Source: Adiantum capillus-veneris
Lineage: Eukaryota; Streptophyta; Polypodiopsida; Polypodiales; Pteridaceae
Direction: 5' to 3'
Assembly (NCBI GenBank): GCA_014529385.2
Contig: CM043942.1
Location: 31,986,469-32,050,468, forward strand
DNA: 64,000 nucleotides
Shown: positions 14,101 to 25,640 of the stretch, in pieces
Layout of the letters: every line of letters begins with the position of its first letter
Numbering within the stretch: position 1 is the stretch's first letter
Translations under genes and position numbers: made by a program
The notes under the pieces: generated by a model
What the model saw: the letters and a program-made list of their open reading frames with translations, nothing else
Database searches by the model: none
What the model was told of the DNA's origin: nothing

Positions 14101-15688
14101 CTAGAGGTTGCTCTTCTTGTTGCCCGCCCTGGACCGCTTCAGTATCTTCTTCAAATCGGTAGCCATGCATCCTAGCTTCCGAGCGTTGATGTAGTAAACC
14201 CCACATGCAAGTGTCCAATCAAGTCCCCATCCTCTATCTATGCGAGTGGAGTGTGGTGTATGAGCCTTCATTAGTATCTCCATGACATCTTGCCTGAACT
14301 GGTAAACTGGGGATCGTCGAGCTTGCTCATAAATGAGCTCAAACACTTGGAACTTCCGATATTCTAGCACGGGGTCTTCCTGCAACACCAATGCAAGGAA
14401 TTCGGATCAGCTACCTATATACTTTCAGTTCATTTTAAATATTCAAACAATACGACTTTATTTCTTAGCCTAACCTAGGCTCTGATACCAGGTGCGAGGT
14501 CCCACCCCGCCGTATCAAACGACGGATCTGATGGTGAACCTGGTGGCCACTAGATCTATAGCGAAAGCAAACAAAGTGGTTCAGGGTTCAACTAACGGAC
14601 GATCTCTCATCACAAAGTGAGTCGAGTTCGAGCCTACTAGCAATGAGATCTAGCTCCACCTCGTAGGGGAAGCGTACTTAAACTATCTAGCGATCCTAAG
14701 ACCCACCTTCCAGGAGGAGAGAAACCTCGAGTGCCTTTTTTCCCATGTTTCAGAGGCACGCACACTTGAGACTTCGCCGCTCTAGGGGCAATGAGTATTA
14801 CTAGTATCGATTTAAACACTATGGAGACAGAGAGTTCCCGACCAATCGGGACCACCCTTCTCATAGGCATTGGCAACTTGAGCCAAGCCCCCACTTTCCA
14901 CCCCCACACTCACACTTCCTTGTGTGTCCTAATTACTACCACAATGATTGTTCAACATAAACATTCCTTGATTAGATTCCGAATCACAATGTTCGTTAAG
15001 ACAACCCTTCAATCAGTATTACAAGCGGCACCAAGACAGTATTCTAGCAAAAATTCTACTCAAACTTATTCATTAAAATTCCAATGTTCTGGAGGTACAA
15101 CATCCCCCCTCCAGCGAGAGTTTACTCCTCTCGTTGTCGCCTAGCTACCTATACAACTAGGTATGTCCACCGCATAGAAGGCACGACATGGACACTCCCA
15201 CTGCATAGAAAGCAAGACGTGGGTTTCCACCGCATAGAAAGCAAGTCATGGATTCAAGAGCCCTTAACGAGGAACTCTGCCCCCTGTGATCACTAGGGGA
15301 GTCATGACTGATTCAACATTGGAAATAGAATGAACATGTCGAGCTAAATTTTTCATAGCAGACATTCTTTCCTATTGCAAACAGCATATCCATCAATCAT
15401 TTCTTTCCTACTTTAGACTTTAATGTACAAATGAATTCAATGCCGAGGTTTCCGTCGGATTTCTCCAACATGTTTGGGGATATGTTCTTTCCTAGCTAAA
15501 CGTGTGCAATGTTAAAATTAAACAACTTGAATGAAATTATGACCTACCTCTTCCATTTCTTCGTCAATGGCCCATGAGATGGCCGTTGCTTGTTCGTCCA
15601 TGGGAGCTTTTCCCTTTCCATTCACATTGCTCGTTCCCGCCTCGCGATCCTGGGCACCATCAAAGCGAGTTCTCTTAAGCGGGGCCAT
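14101..15688 (-). CDS. Possible two-exon gene, 139 residues, unknown function
   Basis: Exon 1 is 15,688-15,548 (47 codons, MAPLKRTRFDGAQDR through IDEEMEE), ending GAG before GTAGG. Exon 2 is 14,379-14,101 (92 codons and a stop), preceded by TTGGTGTTGCAG. Both junctions are phase 0. Exon 2 reads EDPVLEYRKFQVFEL, then WGLDWTLACGVYYINARKLG, and ends in a Lys/Arg-rich tail. An LTR lies inside the 1,168-bp intron. It has no resemblance to gag or pol, so it may be a captured or stranded host gene piece. Family not recognised; splicing is inferred from sequence only. Confidence 0.4.
14474..15113 (-). mobile_element. Lone LTR with a PBS on one side and a PPT on the other
   Basis: Minus-strand LTR from TGTTGTACCTCC at 15,102 to CCTCGCA at 14,493. 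Directly downstream is TGGTATCAGAGCCTAGG (14,490-14,474), a canonical tRNA-Met primer site. Directly upstream is CTGGAGGGGGGA (15,113-15,103), a canonical polypurine tract. One LTR bounded by both internal ends is what a tandem or recombined element leaves behind. It lies within the intron of the proposed two-exon gene. Confidence 0.6.
15167..15251. repeat. Three-copy repeat, period about 30 bp
   Basis: Three similar units containing ccaccgcatagaa with variants (starts near 15,168, 15,198 and 15,227) lie just upstream of the lone LTR's polypurine tract in minus orientation, probably in the 3' untranslated part of that element. Confidence 0.7.
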
Positions 15689-16497
15689 TTTACTCACTAC
15701 TTTAAATGATAAACTTGAAGAAAAGAGCTAAAGTCCGAGAGCATCATAACAAATCAATTGGCAGATTAGAATCATTAAAGAATCCTCCTTATGCAAGAGA
15801 CTAGATTTTTCCTTCGAGACCTAGCAATCTTATGGTTAATACTTTGCTTACCCTATGGGAACTGACTCTAAAGTTAATCACTTGGCTTAGATGATTAAGA
15901 AATTCAGAATTTTACTAATTGATTTACAAGAAAGATGAAGTAAGCAAGCTCAATCACTCTCCTAGTGCAATTTGAAGATGCAAACTTACCACAAGCATGT
16001 GTGATAGAAAATTCTCTTCTTGTTGGCCTAATAACGGTTTAATTTTAGCCTTAATCATATCTTAATGTGAGAGAAGATTGAGTCTAAATTTAATTACAAT
16101 ACTATTGAATGGTAAAAGAATGAATTTCATCAAATCTACATTATTATCGCGGCTGACAATTTATTAACTATGCTGCCTAGAGAGAGAAATCTTTCCTAAT
16201 CATGTATTAATCATCGATTAAGAATGATGAATGGCTGCATAAATTAGCTAATTTGAATGATGATTATGTAATGAAGTATAGCTATGCAAACTTAGAGAGC
16301 AGCTATTGGAAATTATAGCTAAGATTAAGCATAGTAGATGAGGAATTTGGGAGAATAATGATGAGAATTAAGAAGAACCCGAATTAAACCATAATTACCG
16401 TGATTAGGGGCTGAGAATCCTTTTGATTTTTTGATCCAATGAATCCTCGAGATGAGAATTTCGGCAGCACCTCCCTCTTTGCTTCTCCTTCAAAAAC
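15689..16497. other. AT-rich region with no recognised gene
   Basis: Upstream of the proposed two-exon gene on the minus strand. No ORF or repeat family recognised. A ttcggcagcacctcc word at about 16,460 duplicates one inside the adjacent LTR B. Confidence 0.4.
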
Positions 16498-17250
16498 TGT
16501 GTGTATTCCGGCAGCACCTCCCCAAGGTGCGTGTAGGTGTGTACTGGGTGTGTGTATGAGCATGTGTGTGTGTGTGTGTGTGTGAGCACACCTTTAAATA
16601 GGCCTCCTCAAGCTGAAAATCGGCCCTGCTTGCTATTTGCATCTGGGAGCTACTCCAGTTAAGCATGGCAAGTACAGTCTCCTACCCACCAAGTGTCAGT
16701 TGGCTTGGTTAACTGGCTCTCACACTTAGTTGCAAGCTTGGAAACTCTCCCAAGACTCTCACAAGGACAAAAGGCGCCCCCTAGCTCCTAAAGATGACCC
16801 GGAGTGGCCTGGAGCCTGTTCCTACATAGCCACGGGCTTCGGTGCCTCCCCGCTCAATTTTTGGAAAAATTGATTTTAGGCTAAAGCGGGTCATACGAGT
16901 TGGAATTTGATGCCGAAAATTGCTATACCAAGCCCTAACTAAGGCGTACTTGTCCGAGTACCTGCCATATTTAGCAGCCCCCGGGGTCTGAAAATGCTTT
17001 TTTTGAAATTTGGGGTGCGGGTGCAATTTTTCGAGACGGTCAAAACTGGACGGGTCGGGTGACCAAAAACTTACTATTTTTGGAATTGTTTTACAAAAAA
17101 TATTTTAAATCACATTTCAAAGCTTTAAAATATTCTAAACATCATGGCACTGGACAGAATTCAAAAAACTGCTAAAAATAGTAACTTTTTCCATTATGTT
17201 CATTTCAAGGTACAATGGTGCTCTTTTTGATCGGGGTCAAAGACCTTACA
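16498..17250 (-). mobile_element. LTR B, second copy
   Basis: Same orientation and family as 5,914-6,680, with matching termini (minus-strand TGTAAGG start at 17,250). It lies directly against the 3' part of LTR A, so it, or the element it belongs to, inserted into LTR A. It is the 5' LTR of chromovirus B if the 5.5 kb before gag is later insertion; otherwise a solo LTR. A TTTGT target duplication is not seen at the other copy. Confidence 0.75.
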
Positions 17251-17978
17251 TTTGTAAAGGCATAATTCCACACACACTCACACAACTCAGGTGTAGATCA
17301 AGAAAGTCATCTCCTTCTCCAAGCTTTAATGGAAAGCTCATGTTCTTCTCCAAGATTGGAGAATGGAGGCCTGCACCAACAACTCTTGGATGTGGAATGC
17401 AAATCCAACCAAGAGCCAAGCTTCAACGCCATGCTTCTCTCCTCTATCATCTAATTACTAAGCTAAGATGAGCTACAAGAGTAATTAAGTGAGGAAATAC
17501 TTCTTTCTCGTAAGAATACTCCTTCTTCCTCTAGATCTACTCTCATACCCCGCTAGCTCTCACCATCTTCAAAGGTGTGTGAGGTCTTGAGTCTGAGACC
17601 AACGAGGAATTGATGTTATATGTTATCACGTGTAAGTTTGGTGCATGAAGATTCCATCTTCATAGCACCAACGAGTTTTTACCAAGGAACACAAAGAATG
17701 TATTGTACAAAGTCTCTCTTAATGGGAGAAGCTATAATACAAATGCCTAATGGAGGGGGGATCGGTCCATGTAAATCCGGTCCTCAATAGTTGTCAATTG
17801 TTCTATTTCTCTCCCTCTTCAAGCATTGTTATGCCAAACTAATTAGGTGTTATGCTGATGTTGCTATCTCCAACCAAGCACTCTTTTATGCTCATTAGGA
17901 ACTTGCTCTTAATGAAATGCTCACTATGTTAAGTTATTTTCCGCTATTTACAAGCTTTATAGACCATTAAATGTTACA
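17251..17978 (+). mobile_element. LTR of family A, 3' part
   Basis: Aligns with about 59,570-60,269, the last 700 bp of the complete LTR A, including TAATGGAAAGCTCAT, CTTTCTCGTAAGA and the ending AAATGTTACA. It is followed by AGTAT, matching the five bases before 3,313. It joins the 5' part at 3,313 as one insertion into the gag of gypsy O. Confidence 0.85.
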
Positions 17979-19512
17979 AGTATAGCAGTTATTAAGACTT
18001 TGGTTTTGAAAATTACCACGACCTTAATCTTGGTTAGTATCCCCTTGGTATCTGCCACGCCCAGTACCGCTTGATTTTTCCTCTTGAGGTACACTAGTCA
18101 TCTCTACCTTAACTGGTTTAGCATTGGTAAATTCCACTAAAGATAGATCCTTTCCCTTCTTGAAATGATGAATTCAAATTCCACAGTTGTTCCATAAATG
18201 GCCGTATGCTTTGCAGTAGGTACACTGTGGGTATTCATTGGAAACATGATCTTTAGACTTGCGTTTGGAACACCAGGTTTCCATTCTCCTAACTGGTTGT
18301 CTGATCTGGCTGATTTTAATAATATGCCTGGCCATTTCAACAAGTTGCTTGGACCAAGACCCTTTCTTGCTCTTTTTCATCTGAGCTACTGTCAGAGCTG
18401 TTGGAGGTCTCACTCGAATTGGAATTCTCAGTAGAAGAACTACTACTGCTAGACCTCCACCTCTTGTGTCTTCTCTCCTTCTTAACTTGTTGTTCAAGCT
18501 TCAGAGCTCTCTGCACCAAGTCATTGAACTTCTTTGTTGGTCTACGTACCTCTTGCTCTCTCAGCTTCTTACTGTGGAACCCATTCAGAAACCATGTGTG
18601 TAGCCTTTTTTCTGAAGGTGGTTCCTGCAACAATTGCCTGGTTAACTCCTATGATCTTTTCAACATAACTACTTACATATAATTTTCCTTGTCTGATTTT
18701 GTCCAGCTCACAGAGGATGTCTTCATCACCTCTGTTCTCTAAATATTCAAGCTTGAAAGCCTTGATCAGTTTGTTGTATGACCTGAGTTGGCAAGCTGGA
18801 TAATGGTAATATCATTTCCTTGTCGTGTCCGAGGAAAATATTCTCCCCAGTCATCTTCATCAATATTCTTCAATTCAGCATACTGCTCAAAGGCTTGAAT
18901 ATGGACATCAAGGTCATCTTTCTTTGAACACATGAAAATAAATCTTTAATGAAGAAGTATAATAATGCCGGTTGGCATCGTCTCTGCTTCTTCTGGCCTT
19001 GGAAGCTTGACTGCGTCTTGAGGTCTTCCTGTAGTGATCAGTCAGCATCCCAGTTACCTTCCTCTTCAATTCAGTCTCTGTCTCATCTTTGACTCTCCTG
19101 TTGGAACTGTGACGACTGTCCTTGTTGCCCTTGGCCTCATCTGCCTTGTGTGTGGACCGAGAACTCCTGGTTTTGCGTTCCTCACACTCAACCCTTGTCC
19201 TCCTCGAGTGACTGGCATGCTGAGTCTCTTGCCTCTTCAACATTCCTGTGCTCCTCCCGAGCCTCAATCTCACTCTCAGGGTCCTTCTTAGTAGGAGACT
19301 CTCCTTCTGACACTTAAGGAATATGGTCGACACGGGTGGAATCAGTGCCCAATCGGATTGATGGTTTTCGACCACTAGTGACTTTGGGCGGCATGTTGAT
19401 ATCTGAGAATTCTAACTGGGAGATTGAGCTTTCTGGTCTAAGAGCAATCAACTCTAACCATTGTGACGCCAAAATGGAATGGGAGCTGGTCTCTTCAAAC
19501 AACTTATTCTAG
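17979..19512 (-). pseudogene. Gypsy O gag, N-terminal half
   Basis: Minus-strand gag remnants from a probable Met at 19,394 (MPPKVTSGRKPSIRL) downward, in several frames. Recognisable parts are a Ser/Arg-rich basic stretch, KKFNDLVQRALKLEQQVKK with a Ser-rich tract after it, and a first zinc knuckle CTYCKAYGHLWNNC near 18,190 that fits CCHC. A Gly-Arg-rich linker then leads to a Cys codon at about 17,986, where the family-A LTR cuts the second knuckle. Many stops show it is old. Confidence 0.7.
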
Positions 19513-19963
19513 TGTTAGAGTTCAAAGCTACTGTTATCTAGGCAGTTCAATTAGTGAGGACTAAAACAGAGTACTGCACTGAAATACAAAACTGAACTGG
19601 AATGATATACTGAAATGAAAGACTGAAAATGGTATTTGTAGATTCAGATCATTAGCTCATGGATAACCAGTACAGAGTACAATAGGCTTAAGCTAGATGA
19701 TTACAGGGTGAATCTAGAAGCTAAGAGCTCGTAAACCAAAAGTGTTTAGAAAGTCCAAAGCCAAAAAGTCAAGAAGCTCAACTACAGTGTAGCAGGTCCT
19801 ATTTATAGCTCTCTAGAGTTACTACAGTAACTGCATACAATAATTGTGGTAATTACTGCCATTGTAGCTGTTCCTGCTTCCCGCTGGTCGGCCTTCTAAG
19901 GGGCAGTTCTCGCCTGCTGGGACTATCTTCGCCTTCTACAGTGACCTTTGTCCTAGTGTGACA
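19513..19963 (-). mobile_element. Probable 5' LTR of gypsy O
   Basis: On the minus strand it begins TGTCACACTAGGAC at 19,963, has a TATA box CTATAAATAGG at 19,808-19,798 and ends GAACTCTAACA at 19,513, giving TGT...ACA termini. Gag-coding sequence follows. No clear primer site adjoins this end, and TTTTGGCGTCAC about 50 bases further on may be the true start of the interior. The partner LTR would lie left of the window. Confidence 0.45.
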
Positions 19964-21045
19964 CTAAAAATTATGGACGCCGGTGCTGATTGGACATCGG
20001 TGCAAAATGCCTTGGTCCGTGTCCTAGCGTGACATGGGCCTTAAGCTTATAATTATATGATGTTTGGGAGGCAAAAGCTTGGCCCAAGACCATTCTTTTG
20101 CTTGTGTGCGTGCAGGAAAGAGGGAAGTGGAGCTTCTTAGCCTATTGGGTGCTTTAATAGTGTTTCGTGGACTAATTCCGAATAGCTTGCTATTCAAGGC
20201 AAACTTGGTTTTGCAAGCGTTCTCTAGCATAGCGCTTACATTACACCTGCCATTTCTGCAGCCACCTTGGTAAATTTAGCTAGTCATTTGAGTGAGAGAG
20301 AGAGAGAGAGAGAGAGAGCGCCAATTTGCACTGAAATGTGTAAAATTGTTACAGATTTTAGCCTTTCCCAATTTGCAAGGTAAAGTAGTATGTTAACAAC
20401 AGGGTCTTCAACCCTTCCCACGGTTCCTGCGGCATTGATGTGCATGCTTCAGTCTTTAGAATTCCCTTTCAAGATGGCAAAGTGATAAGGTCAAAGTCAC
20501 TCCCTCAGCAACTTGAAAATTGAATCATGCCAAGTGATAAGATACCAATTTATGCCGCCTCTAATTTGAGCAAAGTAGTAACCTATCTTAAACTTCTATG
20601 ATTTCCTCTTTGACAAAGCATAGAAAGGACTTGTTTATGGTTAGAATGATGCTTTTATAGGAACATTGCCTCAAGGCCCTTCACAGCACTAGACTAGAGC
20701 ATTGGTGGAGGGCTTTTCAAGTCTTTGAAAGATTCTTCTCCAATATCAAAAGCCCAATTGGCAAAGCAAATATCAAGATCTTAAGCCTTAAGGCTTTCCT
20801 CTTGGCATACCATAAAGTAATTGACTTCCCGGGTTATTTGGGACATCAATCTTCTTTTGCATCGGCAAAAAAGCGGTATCAACTTAATAACATAGACCTG
20901 TGGGCCTCCCACTTGGACAGAGATGATTATCTTGTAGTGTCCGATATGATCAGAAAAGAAAAAGAAGTTTTAACATGATGAAGAAGGGCAATTTTATATA
21001 TGGAACTATTTGTAAAAATTGGCTTTGCTCAAAGAATCTAATCTA
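19964..21045. other. Intergenic region downstream of the transporter gene
   Basis: Contains a short (GA)n run at about 20,296-20,318 and a repeated word gtcctag(t/c)gtgaca near 19,949 and 20,020. No coding region or element is recognised. Confidence 0.5.
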
Positions 21046-21051
21046 TTTATT
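21046..21051 (-). terminator. Candidate polyadenylation signal of the NPF gene
   Basis: AATAAA on the minus strand, 82 bases beyond the stop codon at 21,133. Position and sequence fit a plant near-upstream element. Confidence 0.45.
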
Positions 21052-21132
21052 CTTGACAACCCTATTTAAGGTGTATGAGTTACATTTGTAAAAAAATCTA
21101 AGAGCTTTTCTTGATGCACCATAGGCATCTAT

Positions 21133-24100
21133 CTATTTGTATGTGTAGTATCTAGAGACCACTAGGAATAAGAGGAAGAAGAGGAATTGAATACTGGCTA
21201 ATAAGTAGAAGAAATAACCAAGGTGGCCATGGCTAAGGTCATCTGCAAGCCAATCTTCATGGTGCGGGCTCTTGGAATACTTGTGCACAAGCTGCAACAC
21301 AATAATGCCCATATAATGGCCCACCCCTTTGCTGACCCAGTACACTGCCCCTCCCAAAGCATGCATATTTGTGGGTAGCTGATTATGCAAGAACTCGAGC
21401 TGGGCTATTGCCCTAAATGCATCACTCAACCCCTTGATGCATAGCTCAGGAGCAAGCCAAAACACTGACATGGGCACAAGAGCCATCGGTGCCTGCTGCC
21501 GGGCCAATGCTCGGCGCTTTGTTTCTACTATCCCGGACACAGCAAGACCAAGAACCGATAAGAAGATCCCAATACCAAGTCTCTGTAACAGGGTGATGCC
21601 ACGCGGATCCCCCGTTTTCCTTCTTATCATGGGTACGATCAGTCTGTCATATATGGGCATCCATACAACATGTGTGAGGGCTGTGAACACCACAATGGAA
21701 GCTGCTGGAATCTGGAACGAACTCCCAAACATTCTGCGGTCCATTGTTCTCGCTTGGAACACATAGAACCCACCTGATTGGTCTGCCAATACCGTTGTCA
21801 CTAGCATGTCGATTAGTAAAATGGGCCCAAGATTAAGCAAAGCTTTGAGCTCCTCCACTTTTTGGACACTACAAAGCCTAAAGCTTCTTTTAACGCAACC
21901 ATGTTGATCGAAGTCTTTTTCTGTCTTGATTGCAGCATGATCCAGGCACCTTCAAGCAACAAAACCAGATGAGCAATCTATCTGACCATGCAAAATAGCA
22001 TATAGATGCAATACACGTGCATGTGATGCACCGATGCTGGGTTTAAGAATACAATGCTCTACTTTCAACAGACCATCTAATGAGAGGGGAGAATTCATGC
22101 ATTTACTTGATGCAAGAGCCATGCTTGTGCAAATGTAATTCAAAATATTTAGTATCCACCACTTCAATGTTTAGTGCTGGAGTTTTCTTTGTCCATGCAC
22201 GGGGCAACTGATGCTGACAAAACATAAAAGGTTGAGACTGCAATTTTTTCCGAATACATACGTTAGATGGTTTGTGTGGCAAAGCCTTGTGTTGTACAGA
22301 TCTATTGACTGTTTGCCTTGGTAAAGATCAGACTCCGGTGGCAAGGGAAGCTCTCTCTTGTAAAATGCTGCGACCATGACTTGAATAAAACCTGCATAGG
22401 TACTTCCAAGAGGAGGAAGAATCTTGTAGAAAGGAATGCCCAGCATAAGTATGATGACTCCGACCGCTGCAAAGATGCTCGGCACCCCGAATCCCCACCC
22501 CCATCCCTCATTGTCCTGCACGTACACCAACACCGTGGTACCCAATAGAGATCCCACATACAGCGAAAAGAAGTACCAGTTAAAGTAACTCTGAGTGCTG
22601 ATCTTGTCATCTCGCTTGAATTGATCAGCTCCAAAGGCATATGAACAAGGTCTTATGCCTCCCACAGCAAGGATAATGCAGCATAAAGCAAAGCCCAGAA
22701 AGGCAAGCTGCCCGGTTGATGCAGGAACATCATCTGCAGGTGTTAGAGAAGGTATAAGGGCAGATGTCATGAGCAGAAGAGTTCCCTGCACCAAATAAAG
22801 TCTTTGAGCTTATTGTAGACTAAAAGATCACAAAGGGCCAGAGAGAGAGAGTTTTTTAATTTTTTCAAAAGAGCAGGCATGATAAAAACAATACTCACGA
22901 AGGGAAAAGTTCAGCCAAATGGTGATAGAGGTGACTATCTGAGGCTTAAGTCTTTAGCACTGATGAGCTTTGCCAATAATGTTCAAACCCAAACCCCTCT
23001 AGCTTAATTCCCAACAAGCGTTCCCTCAAACGGTCGAACCTGGCTAGAGAGCAAGCCCGAAACATCTACTCCTTCAGATCAATTGACTCCACTTGGTAAA
23101 TAGAAGGACTATAAATCCACTACTTTTTTGCCGAGCCTAGCCTACATATTGGACTCTGCTTTGAGCACAAGTTGCTTTTACTTTGAAGCTCTTTTCAGCA
23201 ATTGTTTTGGAGAGTTTCCTTTTAGCAACAGAAGCTATAAAGTAAGACCGGTGTGCCTATTGTACTCAGATTCTGAGAGTGGTCTCTCTGAGCATTCTTT
23301 CTCAATATAACAAAGAAATACCGCCAGGGGCACCTACCTTAGGGGCAAACACATCTTCAAGAAAAACTCAGCCTCTATTGTGTAAGGTCTTTGCAATTTA
23401 AGTATTAATTGAAGTCTATGCAATCATCTACCGCCTGTCCAGACCATCGCGGACGTTAAAGACGAGCTAGAACATGACAGGGCAACAAAACCATTTGACA
23501 TGGTGAACAAACTGTGCAAGAAACTTCACAAATACCTATCTCCATGCAAACAACTTCACAAAGGAGCTAGAACATGACAGGGCAACAAAACCATTTGACA
23601 TGGTGAACAAACTGTGCAAGAAACTTCACAAATACCTATCTCCATGCAAACAACTTCACAAAGGGCATCTTCACAAGATATGGAGGCGAGGCAACAGTTG
23701 AGCAAGTGAAAGGGAATGAATAGCCCAAGAGTCCTCCAAACTAAGGTAGTTGGGCAACGATCAAGACCTTGAGGAAGCACACTTGTGAGCAAACAACAAT
23801 ACAGGCTTGACAACACGAGCTTGATAGGCACTTCTACCCAAACCAGCAACCAAAATAGGTAACCTTGACACATCCAACTCCTAATAGAAATGGATTTGTT
23901 GTAAATCACAAGGACACAAATAACATGCATATTTGTTACCGTCTTTTTCTTAGAATGTGGATGATACTCAACAATGCAATCTCATGCGATTAATGTCTAG
24001 CTTCATTCAACAGCAAGTATGGAAAACCCCACCATAGTAGTATGTAACGTCGATTACAATGGTGGGACCATGGAGCACAGATGACATGCGTGGGTAGCTT

Positions 24101-25177
24101 ATGTAGAGAAAATTGCAGGTGATAAAGCTTGGGGGTGGAGTTGATAGCTAAGACCAAGAGGCCACACAGGATGTCACAAGGCCTAGGACAACCGACAGGG
24201 CTTGCTCCCGGCCAAGTGTGAAGAGCCAAGAACAGTCATTACAAATGGGACTTCGACGGTTGGGTGGACAATTCCTATCGTGCTACTGTAGAGAGCTCCT
24301 TGGTGGAGAGCTCATGAGCCATGAGAGGCTACCACGCCTTCGTTTTATAGTATTACCTACACTACAGTCTACAGGCCTTTACTAGAAGATGATCTGAGCC
24401 TATTGGGTGTGTTAGGGGCCATATTCGGAAATTCTGACCACACCATCAGCTTCAGCATGAAACATGGTAAATTACATTGCAGTAAATTCACCCATCTTAC
24501 TTAACAAATCCTTGTGCAAGTTCTGACACTTACCATCATTTTCAAAAAAGAGGCCACCAAAACTGTGTAGAACTTGCCAAGATAGGCATCAGCAGCATAG
24601 GCAGCCAGAAGAGTAGCCAAATTTGAAGTACCAAAGATGAGGAGTATGGATGTTGCAGCTGACACCTGGCTCATATTGTAGACATCCTTGAAATAGGAGA
24701 CAAAGTTGGCATGCAGCCCATCATTGATCATTCTGTCCACCAGCTCGTTTCCTGCCAAAACAGAGATAGAATATTTAGAACTATATGCGCTTTGAAATCA
24801 TGCGTGCGTGCACGCATGTGCGTGCTGTTTTTTTTTTTGTTGGCCATGAAAGGGTATGGAAATTTGTGGCATTCCAATCAGCATTGTGGGTGAATTACCA
24901 TGTGCATACATCTGCAAGCGCAAGCATACGTGCCTTCACATGTGTGTAGTGTGTATGACCCCAGACACAAATGAACTACTTGCACCCACAATGTGGCATA
25001 CGAATGTAGCTTTGTGGACCAAATAAGAGTACCTAAAACGAAAGAGACACTCTTCCACCCGCCGCGACCTATATCATCTGCCATAATCTTCGAAGGCGAT
25101 TCCAAGTGCAGGTTGCCAACAAATTCGGCACCTTTTTCTTCATCTTGAAGAGGCTTGGGAGTTAATTCTGCTGCCAT
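21133..25177 (-). CDS. NRT1/PTR (NPF) family proton-coupled transporter
   Basis: Four coding exons: 25,177-25,033, 24,751-24,534, 22,785-22,262 and 21,949-21,133. All introns are GT-AG and phases match, giving about 567 residues, the usual NPF size with 12 membrane segments. Family members move nitrate, peptides, hormones or other solutes with protons, mostly at the plasma membrane. Diagnostic parts: GGWKSVSFVLG, then GNELVDRM (the ExxE[K/R] proton motif, here ExxDR), AAYAADAYLGKFY, the PTR2 stretch YFNWYFFSLYVGSLLG with VYVQDNEGWGWGFG, QARTMDRRM, and MSVFWLAPELCIKGLSDA. The start at MAAELTPKPL suits the family; MLPCFSC 23 codons upstream is an alternative. A possible 5'UTR intron is 25,332-25,257. 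Substrate and subfamily cannot be told from sequence. It is the only intact-looking host gene here. Confidence 0.93.
23464..23663. repeat. Perfect 100-bp tandem duplication in NPF intron 2
   Basis: Two adjacent identical 100-base units starting gagctagaacatgacaggg at 23,464 and 23,564. Identity without visible mismatch implies a recent event or an assembly artefact. It lies in the large intron (22,786-24,533) and does not touch exons. Confidence 0.9.
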
Positions 25178-25256
25178 TTTTCCCTCATTATCGGCACTGA
25201 TCTGTTGGGCAGGATGGGAACGAAGGCAGGAGAAGCAGGGGAGCATGTTGCAGCTC

Positions 25257-25332
25257 CTACAAGCACAAATCAGCAGGTTAAAGTTTGCTAGAAGGAAGTA
25301 GAAGCTCAAGCTTTTGGACTAAGAAAGCATAC
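25257..25332 (-). other. Possible 5'UTR intron of the NPF gene
   Basis: Minus-strand TTTTCAAG|GTATGC at 25,333/25,332 and GTGCTTGTAG|GAGCTG at 25,257/25,256 form a fitting donor and acceptor pair 76 bases apart, upstream of the MAAE start codon. Known only from the splice-site consensus. Confidence 0.35.
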
Positions 25333-25333
25333 C

Positions 25334-25608
25334 TTGAAAATGGGCGATGGCTCCCTTTGTCTGTCTGCTCAGGTAAATGCAGGCGCATACACACATACCA
25401 GGGGCGGGGGGGGGGGGGGGGGGGGGGCGCTTAAAATAGCTGCATGCAGCTTCGAGGGTGTTGTTGAGTGTTCACGTAAGCGAGCTTGCTGCGCATGGCG
25501 TGCGTGCGGCTGGGAGAAGAGAGACAATAATTGCCGCCGTCCTCGCTCCTTTTGAATGGTTTAGCTAAAGCCTTGGTGGGTACACTGGGGTAAAAAGCAG
25601 AGGTGATC

Positions 25609-25640
<32 letters not shown>

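Noticed and set aside
21434-21766. Plus-strand ORF opposite the last NPF exon
   Set aside because: Shadow of a strongly coding minus-strand exon with clear NPF motifs.
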